Assembly (NCBI GenBank): GCA_023101885.1
Contig: JALPQD010000213.1
Coordinates: forward strand, 1,683,001 to 1,747,000
Reading direction: 5' to 3'
DNA: 64,000 nucleotides
Source: Typhlomys cinereus
Taxonomy: Eukaryota; Chordata; Mammalia; Rodentia; Platacanthomyidae
Shown here: positions 23,546 to 34,730 of the stretch, piece by piece
Position numbering within the stretch: the first letter of the stretch is position 1
Layout of the letters: every line of letters starts with the position of its first letter
The notes under the pieces: generated by a model
Databases searched by the model: none
Told to the model about the DNA's origin: nothing
The model's input: the letters and a program-made list of their open reading frames with translations, nothing else
Translations under genes and position numbers: made by a program

Positions 23546-23935
23546 AACTTTTATATTGGCTTAAGATAGTCCAGTTATAGCTCCTTTCCCAGCTTAGCAG
23601 GAGAGTGCACATTAACACTAGAGATTTGAGGGAACGGGCCACAATGTAGCTTTATATCCACAGGAGTGCTGAGAGAGGTACCATTCCTGCTTGCCATAGT
23701 AGCATCTTTGGCATATATACTGAAGGATGCCTACTTCTCTGATCAGCTCCTTCCATCTTATTTATCTGCCCAAAAGAGCTGGCCACACCCCCAGGGGCTG
23801 GGCCTCCCCATCTATCAAACTCCTGCAGGCTTGACCAAGACTCGACTCAACTACCAATTCTTCACAACTGCGCCCAAAGCTCTAGTTCTCACTTGTGAAG
23901 TTGGCCAAGGTATCTTAACTATGACAACCCACAAA
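23546..23935 (-). mobile_element. rodent LTR-like interspersed repeat, antisense
   Basis: Contains GGAACTTTTATATTGGCTTA followed by a long GC-richer part with GGGGCTGGGCCTCCCC and CTTGACCAAGACTCGACTCA. Related wording recurs at 35,380 and 61,970 (CCCACTGTGGGCTG...TC), which supports a repeat family. Confidence 0.5.
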
Positions 23936-24039
23936 GAAAGAAGAGGATGGGAACTCGAATGATACCAGGACATGGAAAGAATCTCAGAACAGTGGGGCAC
24001 TGCTTATACCACACCAGCTAATGCATCCCACTGTTGTTG

Positions 24040-24071
24040 TCAGGGTGCTTCAGGGAGCAGAAACAAGAAAA

Positions 24072-24114
<43 letters not shown>

Positions 24115-24530
24115 CACATGGAGTCATTAGATTACTTGGTACAGCATGCACGAAGTACTTCAGCATTTTTTGTCTTCACAATGGACAGGCGGAGGACCTA
24201 GTAGGGATTTAATCTCCCAGATACCTCAGAAGTCCCATTCAGGAACCATAGGCTTCCTGGAGAGCTGCTGGTCTTTGGTTCATGTTGTGGTGTCAGGAAT
24301 GGATGAAGGTGACAGCAGCAACAACACGTGGATGCAAGGGCTGAAGGTGACCAGGCGGAAACAAATCAGCTCTTCTCTTATCCCTGAGACTTTATATCTA
24401 GTTCGTTGCCTGCTCTGAGGGAAGATCTTTACCCCTTTTCAGTTAACCATTTCAGGAAATACCCTCACAGATTGTCCAGATGTGTGTCCCTTAGTCAATT
24501 CCAGATCCAATCATCTAGACAACCAAGATG
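24040..24530 (-). mobile_element. ERVL-type LTR-like repeat, antisense, with internal (TA)n
   Basis: Starts CAGGGTGCTTCAGGGAGCAG, the inverted 'GGTTCTCTAGAGAACAG' type LTR end. A (TA)n run of about 20 units at 24073-24113 sits where such LTRs carry a microsatellite. It ends AATCATCTAGACAACCAAGA (reverse of 'TTGGTTGTC' type start). The same layout is seen at 61.05-62.13 kb. Confidence 0.55.
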
Positions 24531-24811
24531 AACCACCGCAAATTACAGTATCTATTATAGGAATCAATGTGCAGGAAAACTGTACATTCACATACAGTCT
24601 GCAAAAATGTTAAAATTCTTTTTGCCATGTCTGCAAAGCAATCGGCTAGCATTATGTCGAATATTGATATATGCAGAACTTTCCTCAACAGTCTCATTCC
24701 TAAGAACCTACCTCAAGAAACGAAAGTTTCCCTTTTAAACAACATGTAGGACATATGTTTTCAATAGACCTTTTCATAAGCCCCCTACCCCAAACAAGTA
24801 GATCAAACATG

Positions 24812-24862
<51 letters not shown>

Positions 24863-24874
24863 GTGTGTGTGTGT
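24812..24874 (+). repeat. (TA)n(TG)n microsatellite
   Basis: About 20 TA units followed by about 7 TG units. Confidence 0.95.
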
Positions 24875-25582
24875 AAGGAATATTACAACTAGTAATATGA
24901 ATAAATTAGAATTATATTATTTGAATAGATGGGATTCTGTGAAGAATAACCTATATATTTAGGAGACAGCATATTTTGAAAAAAAATCTCAAATACACAC
25001 AGTTGTTCTAGGCTCACCCTTAGAACATCATAGGACTATGTTTTTGTTCGTTATTAGTGCTTATCACTGTACTGCAGAAGTCTAATATTGGCTGAAGGAA
25101 GGGGAGCTACATTTTTCAGTCATATACCCACCAATATATTGTCCTTGCTTCAGAAAGTACCTGGGCATATGCTAGGGCAGACCAACCTGATGTAAATCTA
25201 CGGGCACACAAGCAAAAAAACATGAAGTAGGAGGGAGACTGGTTAGGAAGAAGAAGGATTTCAATATAGGGAAAATATAGGGATTATATAACGGGGTTAA
25301 ATTGATTTAAATTCATGACATTTATGCTTGAAACTATCAAAGAAAAAATAAAGAATATTAGTGTCAAATGAAATGGCAAGGATTGTCACAGGGTTATTTA
25401 TATTATTTCTCTGTGGAACATAGGGAATATAGGGCACAAAGAGCAAGGAAGGAAAAGAGAAACCAAAACAACGAAAAAAAAAAAGGTGCTGTCAAAAAGA
25501 AGAATTTGGATCTTGGACCGCTTTGAAAAATGAACGTGAGTACAGCTATAATAAAAATCTGTTTTGAAAAACTAATCCCTCT
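24875..25582. other. AT-rich unique sequence
   Basis: No gene. The part around 25320-25500 is A-rich and may be old retroelement, but I could not place it. Confidence 0.35.
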
Positions 25583-25985
25583 ATATTAGTTTTCCATCAT
25601 TGTGACAAAATGCCAGAGACAAACACTTTATAAGGAAGAAAAGTTGACTTTGGCTCATAGCTTCAGTCCATACTCATTGGGCCCTGCTGCTTTGGGTGAT
25701 GGCAGCATGGGACAACATGGAGGGAATGGTGGGGAACAGGTGGTCCACTTTGTGAGACCAGAAGCAAAAAGAGCAAAAATGGACAGGAGCCTACTTCCCC
25801 TCCAGTGACATGTCCAAATATCTCACTTCCTTCACTGTGTCCTGCCTCCTAAGGGACCATCACTGCCTAGTAGTATCAAAGGCACATGGCCAAGCTTTAA
25901 GCCACAGGTCTTTGGTTGCATTCAAGACCCAAGTGATCACTTTCCTCAGGTAGTGCTTTGCGGAACTAAAACCTGGAGAAAACTA
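25583..25985 (-). mobile_element. rodent LTR-like interspersed repeat, antisense
   Basis: Begins ATTAGTTTTCCATCATTGTG, then ACAAAATGCCAGAGACAAAC and GACTTTGGCTCATAGCTTCA. It is the best preserved copy of this family in the window. Ends near TTCAAGACCCAAGTGATCAC. Confidence 0.55.
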
Positions 25986-25991
25986 GGCTTT

Positions 25992-26006
25992 AAGAATGCT
26001 AGTCTT
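25992..26006 (+). repeat. target-site duplication, left copy
   Basis: AAGAATGCTAGTCTT flanks the 5' end of the young SINE. The right copy is at 26281-26295 with one mismatch. Confidence 0.9.
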
Positions 26007-26280
26007 GGGGATGGAGAGGTGGCTCAGGGGTTAAGCCTCTGCCTTGTAGGCGGAAGGTCCTGAATTCAGATCCTAGACCCCACGTATAGATGCCGGGCGG
26101 AAGCAGGGGCGGCCTGCGTTTCTGGTCCTGGTAGGGAGGAGCCTGTGAATCCCGGGGCAGAGTAAACAAGGAGGAGGTGGAGCCGTCCATGGTGGTTCCT
26201 GAATTCGCCCGTGGGTCTACACACACGTGCACACACACAATTGAATAAATAATAATAAAAAAAATTTAAAAATTAAAAAA
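26007..26280 (+). repeat. young B2-like SINE, copy 1
   Basis: A full-length tRNA-derived SINE. Head GGGGATGGAGAGGTGGCTCA with A-box-type GGCTCAGGGGTTAAGCC, then B-box-type GAATTCAGATCC. A GC-rich body (GCCGGGCGGAAGCAGGGGCG, GTGGAGCCGTCCATGGTGG) follows, then a CA-rich stretch, AATAAATAATAATAAAA and an A-rich tail. It shares head and body with the copies at 50.2 and 61.2 kb. RNA polymerase III transcription is inferred from the family. The exact subfamily is not one I recognise. Confidence 0.9.
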
Positions 26281-26295
26281 AAGAGTGCTAGTCTT
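26281..26295 (+). repeat. target-site duplication, right copy
   Basis: AAGAGTGCTAGTCTT follows the A-rich tail and matches the left copy at 14 of 15 positions. Confidence 0.9.
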
Positions 26296-26397
26296 CATGA
26301 ATCCTGATATGATAAGAACGGCTTTCACAGTCACTGAGACACCAAAGACTGAAAGTCAGTGACCTATGTCTTCAATATGAATTTTCATGATGTACTC

Positions 26398-26580
26398 ACA
26401 TTCTTTACACACACTCCACACACACACTTTTATGCACATACACACACATACACATATATGGTTGTGCACGCACACAGAGTCATACATATACTCATGCACA
26501 TACATACATGCATATAATTATATGCATACACATACACAAACATCCATGCATACTTCATACATAACTCCACATATGCATAT
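26398..26580 (+). repeat. degenerate (CA)n / CATA-rich satellite
   Basis: About 180 bases of CACA, CATA and TGCATA units. An overlapping 92-codon frame rich in His and Thr is an artefact of this composition. Confidence 0.85.
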
Positions 26581-26599
26581 AACTTTATTTGGAACTTAC

Positions 26600-27935
26600 A
26601 TGATAATCATTTTGCTGCTCAGTGACTCTTCTGAGAGGCAAGGATGGCTAAGGTATGCTAGGTGAGATTTTGCTCAGGACAGAATCCTAGAAGTATAGTG
26701 ATCGCAACATATGAAGCAAGATCCCAAGTGGAATGTCATCAGTTACTTTTTTGTTTGTTTTTCTTCAATAAAGACGAATATTTAGAGAATTATTATTTAT
26801 TTGCTATACCTTTTGTATGTTCACTTAAATTATCAAGTAACGTAGTCTTATTTATAGTGAAAAAAAATTCATCTAACCCTCTCCGAGTCTCTTGCATAAC
26901 AAGACCCTGTACCCTTCCCAGCCCCTTCTAGATCAAACCCATGTGCCCAGTTGTGGTTTCTGGCAGGCATGAGAACTCTGGCATTTAGCTTGCCTTCTCT
27001 AGTGTCACTTTTTCTACTTTCCCCTCCAATCAGACTGTATAAAATTATCGTAGTTCTCAATGGACTTGAAGCTTCTATTAATGTCTCACATTCTTTAATT
27101 TTATTAATTATTATAACTAGCAACAGAGATTGTAACTTTTCACGAAGTCAACAACCAGTTGCTTGTAACATATAAAGAACATTGTTCAATGAAACACACC
27201 AAGTGGGTTTATTTTCTCCATTATCGATAGCCTTTCTGTTCACCTGAAGCTTCTGAGCCTGTTTCTGAAATGCAGGCCACCCTAATTTTTGGCTGAGAAA
27301 TATGATTTGCCTAAACATCTATGATAGATGTCCAACTCAGCCTCTTAGACTAAAGCTTCCTACGTACTTACACTTTTCATTCAGATTCATGGATCCTACA
27401 GTGTGGTTTTACTATTTGGAAGAAAATTTCCAGAAACCTTTAAGATTTCCTTCCAGAGCTAGAGATAGATAAATATGCAATAATTATACCTTTATATGTT
27501 GTAATTGTTTCCAAAGCTTTTCAGTAAAGTGTGGATGAACATCCTAGTGAATTCTAAAAGTTAGAAATCCCCTGATTAGTACAAGATGAAATGAATTTTC
27601 ATTTGGAAGATTATATCTCCCGGAGCTGTGTCATCCAAGAATTATGCAGTCATTCTTTTAACGTCTGTAATCATCTCAACTGGTCTCTGATCTTTAGAAA
27701 TAGACCCATGGAAGCCAATATGGAGATAACTATTGTTAATGAATTAATTGACAACAAATGCAGTTTTAGTATCCACTCTGCAGAAGGCACTTGCTGGATA
27801 CTAGGCACACACTGGTGGAAAATCAAAAAGAAACCCCACTCTCACATTTACATTCTTAGGAAGGAGGCATACACTTTTAAGTTACAAAATGAATAGTTAA
27901 ATGTAATTAAGAACTATGACTTTAAGATACATGGT
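26600..27935. other. unique AT-rich non-coding sequence
   Basis: Nothing recognised. Several open frames of 70-100 codons have no support. Confidence 0.35.
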
Positions 27936-28320
27936 CTATGGCTGATGATGATTTAAATAATTGTCATCTGAGCAATAATAGTAAAACACAATGTGGTATG
28001 TCCATAAAAGAAGATATCAAATGGCAAAAACAAAGAGTGAAATGTTATCATACATTATCATATTTTATCATTAAACTTGTTAATAATATGCTCTGTGAAA
28101 GAAGCTGGCTGCAAAGACTATATGTTATATGATTATATTTATATGTCCATAAAAAGCTAATTTATAGAACAAGAATGTAAATTAAATAGGTTGTTTTAGA
28201 GCCAGGATGAGAAAGTGGATTGACTCTGTATTGGCATAAGGAGAATATTTTATTTTCATCATGGTTGCCAAATTTTGTTACATTACTTAAAAGAAAAACA
28301 GAGAATACAAGCTTAAATCA
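27936..28320 (+). mobile_element. old L1 (L1M-type) 3' end
   Basis: Contains CATAAAAGAAGATATCAAAT, then CTGTGAAAGAAGCTGGCTGC and TATGATTATATTTATATGTC, the usual L1M 3' order ('gtgaaagaagccag...tatgattccatttatatg'). Diverged; no intact ORF2. Confidence 0.6.
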
Positions 28321-28579
28321 AATCAATTGTATGGCAAGTAGAGAAGACCCCAACAAGTGTGTTCAAATAGGTTTTTGCATAAATAGGTGAATAAACCACA
28401 AGAATTATTGCTCAAAAACAATTATCCATCTGAAAATCTAATAGGAGGAAAAAGGACTAGTGTGTACATATGTACTCTTCCTTAAATAAAATGACTAGTG
28501 AAGCCTTGGTAGAGCAGTGATACTTGAAAAGGGATCTGAAGAGTAAGTCAACCATGGAAACTGAGGTACGAGATGACTT

Positions 28580-28596
28580 AGAATGAGTGGATTCTC
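28580..28596 (+). repeat. target-site duplication of L1 insertion, left copy
   Basis: AGAATGAGTGGATTCTC matches 29087-29103 at 16 of 17 positions. Confidence 0.85.
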
Positions 28597-29086
28597 CGAT
28601 TTTCCAAATTATGGTTTGTTGATTTTTTTTCAGTTTTGAAGTAATCACAATAGGACTTTGCATTACCTGCACAATTACCAAAATATCATTAAACCCCCAA
28701 AGCTAGCATGGATCACAGGCACTAGGATTCTTAGAGGCAAGGGATTAACAGTCACAATAGTGTTCCTATACCAAAGGGGAACACAAAGAAGAGCTCTAGG
28801 CAATGCCACCGAGTCCTTACACCTCCTCAGAGAGGAGGACCCAGAGGGAAGTTTGACATGCACAGTAAAGGATGCTCCAGGAATGAGGGAGGGGAAGGGA
28901 GCACTGGGAGAAAGGGAAGGGGGGGAAAGGAAAGAGAAAAGGGGGGAAGAAACAAGGGGATCCAGGGAAGGTAGAGGGAGGGAGGGGGATGGGGTAGTTA
29001 TCAATTTTGCATAAGTAGAAGAAATAAAAAAATAAACATTTCTCTTAAAAAATAAAAAATAAAAAGAACCCAACAAATTAAAAAAA
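28597..29086 (+). mobile_element. 5'-truncated L1 insertion (3' UTR only)
   Basis: An insertion of about 490 bases bounded by a 17-base duplication. It contains 3' UTR sequence and a G-rich polypurine tract at 28880-28995 (GGGGAAAGG, GGGAGGG units). An AATAAA-containing A-rich tail is at 29021-29086. No ORF2 codons are recognisable, so truncation lies inside the 3' UTR. It cannot move by itself. Confidence 0.8.
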
Positions 29087-29103
29087 AGAATGAGTAGATT
29101 CTC
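29087..29103 (+). repeat. target-site duplication of L1 insertion, right copy
   Basis: AGAATGAGTAGATTCTC directly follows the A-rich tail. Confidence 0.85.
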
Positions 29104-31224
29104 TGTAGTTCAGGTTTGGAATGACTTCTGTTCTTCTGAGGACCTGAGAGGAGACCCCTGTGAAGGAGAACATTAAACACTTATAAGCCTGTAGAGTCTA
29201 GGCATCATCTCCTTCGATCCATCTGGGAATAAATCAAGAAAGGATAAAATTGGGGAAATTAAATCATATATCATTGCATAAATCAGGAAAAGATTCTGCT
29301 GTGCAGAACATGGAGGGGAGTGATAGAAGTAAAGGTAGACAGAAATATGTCATCCTTTCTCTTATGATGGATGCGACCCAAACTATTATGAGGTGTGGGT
29401 TCTGAAGAGTGAGGTCGAGAGTGGAAGCAATGTTGGCTCCTGTATTCTGAACTGAGTTAGTGGATGAGTTTGCTAGGTGAGGAAGACTGAGTTAGGGACA
29501 GATTTGGGACAGGGTGTGATCAAGAGGTCTACATTGTAACATAGCGTATAATAAGTTGCAAATAGTTATGAAGCACTAAAAAGTGATGAAGTTGTCAATT
29601 GAATAGTCTCTGAAGGAAGTCAATGAGCAGGAGGGTAGTAGTTTTAGGGGATGTGAGCACATCAAGCAAGAGTCATGTAGGCTGCAGTTGACAGACAATG
29701 CGACAATAGCTTAAGTTCATTTACTGTTCAAGAGCCACATAAATGTTCATTTTTTTCTCATCAATGATATCAATTGATGTCAAATCCAAGGTCATTTGAA
29801 TGACCTACATCTTTCTACATCATGCCAATGTCTACATTGATAAAAGAGGAAGAAATGATGCCTCTAGAACTTGAACATATAGCAAGGTATTCATTCACAA
29901 GGTCACATCTAAGTAAGAAAAGCAGGTCGAATGGAGAAATTCCCCATCTTATCCAAAAACACAGATACTTTTATCAATAGCTAAATATAAAATGGGTATT
30001 AGAATTGAGTAGGAACACTTACTAAAGAAAAGTTTTGACATTTATTTTTTTTGGTTTGCCCAAAAAATAGGTGGTTTATGGCTTAGTAGACCTGCAGACC
30101 CAGTAAAGAAGAATCAGTGGATGAAGGTCCGCAATGAGCCACGTTCAAAACATTCTTAAGAAGGGAGGAGGAAAAGATTCAGAATGTATATAAAGTTCTG
30201 AAAAATTGATCTTCAGAAAATGAGAGGAGACTTTTGCCCATTTTAACTTTTAAGGACAAAAGTTGAAACTAGGAAGATAGAAAAGACTGTGATATTTTAA
30301 TAGTGATATAAAACAAAAGAGATTTTTACATAGATAGTATCTGATTAAAGGTGAAAGTTAAGACAGGTTCAGCTTAGAGAAAAATGAAGATTGAACAAGA
30401 GAGGCAAAAGGCCTTGTGTTATTTTCTTAGAGAACAAATATAATATGATTATAATGCACTATAACTGCAGGACAGAGTCTATAGTCTTCCTGATGTTTAA
30501 GATTTTGTTCTATGAGCAAAGAAAAGATTAATCAGCACCAACCAACATGGAAAAGAGAATTTCTTGTACAGCTATCAACAGATGGAGCAAGGAGGAGTTA
30601 AGCCAATGTCAGAGCCCCATGAAGTAAGTATTAAGAGAAATTAGATAGTGCATAGCTGTTAGGAGAATTAGCAAGAAAGTAATTCTAATGATCTAGACTA
30701 TTATTATCATCAATCAACTCTAGTACTACTTGTTTACTCTTTAAATATCCCTTTTGCATATAGCATCCTCTTGGTTGTAAAGATTGGTAATTTTTAGGTT
30801 CTTATTGTTCATTGCAACATTTTAGCTTTTATGGTTAATGTGATGTTTTGTGTCATATAAAATTGATCTTAATATAAGTCAATTTTTCCAAGTGTTGTTA
30901 CCTTTACATCCAGAGGAAAAATATTCCAGTAATTTCCTCGCAAACTGTATCTCAGCATTTAATTGCTTGTATCATTTGATTCCTCCTCTTTGAATCTTCC
31001 ATCATATTTCCATTCCTTTTGAAGTATGGGACTAAAGCTGAATGTGGAGTTTCACCTGATTGGATGAGAGAAATTAATGCCTTATTTGATAAATTCTCTA
31101 AAGGGTCATGGTAGAAATCCATTCACCTAAAGTGTCATGAGGGAAGACAGAAAACAGGAAGAGGCAGCTGTACAAAGTTGACCATGAATCCTGGCTCAGT
31201 TTAGGTGGCTTATAATTTGCTGTT
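29104..31224. other. AT-rich unique sequence
   Basis: About 2.1 kb without recognised genes or SINEs. The part at 30700-31080 could be a very old retroelement, but I cannot align it to a family. Confidence 0.35.
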
Positions 31225-31545
31225 TGTCCTGGGAATGGTTTGACTGGCAAAATTCTTGCCATGCAAGCACTAGGATCCATGTAAAAGTTGAACACCATAG
31301 TGTGTATCTGTAATCCTAGTGCTGGGGAGACAGAGACAGGCTGATTCCTTAGTCAGTGCAGCCGAGACAACTGGTTCCAGGTTCACCAAGAGACTAATTC
31401 AGAATATAAGATGCAGAGTGATTGAGAAAGACACTTTTGTCAACATTTGGCTTTCCTATATCCACACACGTGTACCTGGATGTGCACACACCCACAGGAA
31501 TGCATATATGTACCATACACATGTATAATCAGTAAAGTTCCTTGG
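31225..31545 (+). repeat. old B2/B3-like SINE
   Basis: A weak tRNA-like head (GGAATGGTTTGACTGGCAAA, GCACTAGGATCCATG) is followed by a B1/B3-like TGTAATCCTAGTGCTGGGGA segment and a CA-rich 3' end. Confidence 0.55.
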
Positions 31546-31659
31546 TACTAATTTACATTCACTTATTATTTTTATATTAAATTGTACCTTATTATCTTAA
31601 AGGGATTGTGCATAGGAGATTAGATTGTCAGGTCAGTATAGATTACATAGAAGACAGGG

Positions 31660-31885
31660 GCTTAGGTGTTGACTCAGTGGTTAAATTTTTTTCTCATAAG
31701 CGAAAGGATCTGAGTTCAGATCCCCATATTCTCTATACAAATTTTGGGTGGATATGGCAATAGGCTGTAATTCCACCCATGAAAGGCAAAACCTGGGAAT
31801 CGCCAAAGTTTTCCTTTAGCCTCCACCTAGTTGCTGTGGCATGCATACATACTGTCTTTCTTGTTCTCTTTCTCTCGTACATAAT
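31660..31885 (+). repeat. old B2-like SINE
   Basis: Head GGGGCTTAGGTGTTGACTCA then GTGGTTAAATTT, B-box-like GAGTTCAGATCCCC, a body, and a 3' end rich in TCTTTCTC. Confidence 0.65.
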
Positions 31886-31889
31886 TTTA

Positions 31890-32435
31890 AAACTTTGGGT
31901 GACAGTCGTTTATTTGTTGAGGTGTCAAAATTCCTTTCATGTGTTTTAAAGTCATATCTAACATAAAGTTTATAAATATTTTCTTCCTTTTCCCCTGTGG
32001 TTTCTCTTGCTTTGCAACAGATTCTATATTCATGCAATACTACTTGTCTCGGTGTGATTTTTTTGCCTGTCATTCTTGGGGTTTATATCAAGAAATAAAA
32101 ATAAATATTTCCAGGTAAATATCATGACACTTTCCCAACTTTCCTTTCATAATTTTCCTACTTTCAGATTGTTCCTTTGTGTTTATAGCCTATTTTGAGT
32201 TCAGTTTTGTGAATGGTAGTTCTGGTATATCTCTCTGACTGTGGGTACACAGCTTTCCCAACAAATTCATAGAAGAGATGGCCCTTTCCCTATTGTGTAT
32301 CCCCGATGCTTTTTCTGCATCCACTGTGAATACATGAAATCTTCTCTTGTGTTCTCTACATCATTGCTGAGTATGCCTGCCTTGACTTTGCTGCTTTTTA
32401 CTTCTCATCTTGTTACTCCTCAGCAATGTTTAGAA
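31890..32435 (-). mobile_element. L1 ORF2 fragment, antisense
   Basis: The + strand follows the inverted L1 ORF2 order seen in mammals: TTTTGAGTTCAGTTTTGTGA, TTCCCAACAAATTCATAGAA, then GAGATGGCCCTTTCCCTATT, GTGTATCCCCGATGC. These correspond to 'cagcaccatttattgaagagactgtcctttccccattgtgtat'. Many stops; a fossil. Confidence 0.75.
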
Positions 32436-32818
32436 CGTTTCAGGACTACTCCAACTTTTCCTTGTTCTATTCCATGGTGAAATTTAACATCGTAGAACAA
32501 TAATTTTTGGTAATAGTCCCAGCAGAGCAGTAACTCAAACTTCCAAGGCTATTTTATATTTGATATTCAGTTTCCAGAACATAAGTATCATCTCTGGTCA
32601 TCTGCAAAAACTGGAAAATCTTGGGTACATGTGTACTTGTTTATCTCCACATAGCACAGAGAACAAGAGAGAATAGGAGTCCCTGTGGGACACAGGATCA
32701 AAAATACTTACTGGTTAATGTCTAATGTTTGGAATTGAGGGTGACCACATGTCACATTTGTGCAGCCTTAAAAGACAAATGGTTTTCCCTCTATGTTTAT
32801 CAAAACAGTAAGATGCAT
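32436..32818. other. unique non-coding sequence
   Basis: Nothing recognised. Confidence 0.3.
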
Positions 32819-33010
32819 GTGTGCATATAAACTATGTGTATATACACATACAAATGGTTTTGTGTATATATACATGTTTAGATACACATATGTATAATTT
32901 GTGTAAATGAATGTATATATGCATATAAATATGCATGGACATATGTGTATATATGCATGTATGTGTGCGTATATATGTATATATATATACACGCACGCAT
33001 ACATATAGAT
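32819..33010 (+). repeat. degenerate (TATG)/(CATA) microsatellite
   Basis: About 190 bases of alternating purine-pyrimidine (TATATACATG, CATATGTG, ACGCACGCATAC). A Tyr/Ile/His-rich minus frame across it is an artefact. Confidence 0.85.
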
Positions 33011-33393
33011 AAATCTGAGTGCTCCCTGGTTGATTGAAATCTCAGGATCTACTATCGTATTCCTGTATTTGTCAGTTATCAAACGCATCATTTTCTTAAA
33101 ATAGAAAACCCTCTTGCTGTTTCATTCTTGTCACTTCATTAACCTATCAGCCAACATTTCACTTTCTTGGATATATTTTTGAGGCAATTATTTCTAGTGC
33201 AGTTTCAAAATGTCTTTGAGTCTGCAACAATATCCCAAGTGATCTGAGCTCTTGAGGGGTACCTGGCTCACAGAGCAAGTGTTACACACTAGATGGAATG
33301 TGCAAAGTCGGAGATAGCTCTTTATACCCTTGTCTTTAAGAATGTGAGTAATTGTGTCTTTACTTGCATAACTCTTCCATAGAAGAAATATTC
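33011..33393. other. unique non-coding sequence
   Basis: A possible worn SINE head lies at 33240-33290 (GATCTGAGCTCTTGAGGGGT), too weak to call. Confidence 0.3.
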
Positions 33394-33476
<83 letters not shown>

Positions 33477-33480
33477 AAAA
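33394..33480 (+). repeat. (GAAA)n microsatellite
   Basis: About 20 AAGA/GAAA tetramers with almost no interruption, so recently expanded. Confidence 0.95.
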
Positions 33481-34135
33481 AGAATAGGCTCCTATCACAA
33501 TCCCATTTACTGTAAGTGCAATTAGATGCAGGTACAAAATTTGGAGCAAAGAGGCCTCTCGTGGCCTGTTGTGCCTGCAGTTATCCAACTGTGGCTGCAG
33601 TTTTTCAGTGCACAACTGATTGTACCCACAAAAAGAAAGGCTACACTTTGAAAATGGGTCCCTTTAAGACAGTTGGGGGATTCCATGCCTCTGGCTGGCA
33701 AATTGCAATCTTTTATAGAGTCCCAGCCTGTCACCATAACTCGAACTGTAAGTCTGAAATCCAGGTTAGGCATCTCAGGTGGGGGGGGTAGGGAGGAAGA
33801 GAGAGAAAGAGACTTTAACATGGATGTAGAGGCCTCAGACCACCCCTCCCTCTGCTTTACCTTGGGCTTCCTGTAGACAACAGGTTAAGATTCAGTCTCC
33901 CTGACTCTGTCTCAGGCTTCGTTCGACAGTCACTCTTAGGAAGGCGTTGCAGAGAGAAGATTTGCCCCATTGTCAATATAACACATTTAACCAACTCTAA
34001 ATTTGCTTTAAAGAGACAGCTGTGAAGATTGACTTTTGCAAAGTGACTCACTCCACCATGCGGCAGCAAAGGCATCCGTTTGTTTCCCACTGTTATTAAC
34101 TGTGTCACTGAGTACATAAGAAAGGGCTTTCATTC
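33481..34135. other. unique sequence
   Basis: Repeat-free apart from a poly-G run at 33781-33788. Parts (33880-34110) look conserved in texture. No gene. Confidence 0.35.
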
Positions 34136-34440
34136 CGATGTGAATCCACTCATTCAATAACCCAAAAGCATAAATTCACGTAATGGATGGTAATACCATG
34201 TTCCGAACACACTCACTACTTTGCTGTCTCTCTCGCTCTTGACAGACTGAGCATGCGTCACAAAGAGGCTCCTGATGAAATAATAAAACCCAATTCGCAG
34301 TGTAGAAAAAAAAAGAATCATTATAGGAGGATGGTAATTTACTTTATACGACCTTCCATTGATTATTCTGTGGCTGCTACACAAATATCACAGGAGCTAT
34401 TGATCGTAAAACCTACCAAATAGATCTCTAATAGCTTTTA
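34136..34440. promoter_or_regulatory. conserved-looking non-coding element (putative enhancer)
   Basis: Repeat-free, AT-moderate, with homeodomain/POU-like motifs (TTCACGTAATGG, GATGAAATAATAAA, CCATTGATTATTC). No coding support. Regulatory function is inference. Confidence 0.35.
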
Positions 34441-34489
34441 CTGGGCAAAAATAATTATGCTTGCACTGTGGTCAAACACACATAAACCA

Positions 34490-34730
34490 ACGTGGAGGTA
34501 TTAATGTATGGTATTATTACCCATCTGCCGCTGAGGTATGGAGAAGACCCTTACCAGGAACTCACTGTGTCGAAGTACCATCAAAGCTCAATATCCCAGC
34601 CAATGATTAGTGCCAGTTATACTAAAAAATTGATCACCGTAACTGAGCTAGAGCAGGAAATCGGGGCTGCAAATTTGCTTAATAAAAGCCAAAATAATAA
34701 TGAGCAGAATGCTCATTGAGTACTACAGCA
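34490..34730. promoter_or_regulatory. conserved-looking non-coding element (putative enhancer)
   Basis: Repeat-free block with CCAATGATTAG (near 34600), GCAAATTTGC palindrome (34670-34679) and AATAATAATGAG. A 75-codon frame on + is not supported by splice sites. Confidence 0.35.

Noticed and set aside
28658..29076. 118-codon + and 133-codon - frames
   Set aside because: They are L1 3' UTR with its polypurine tract.
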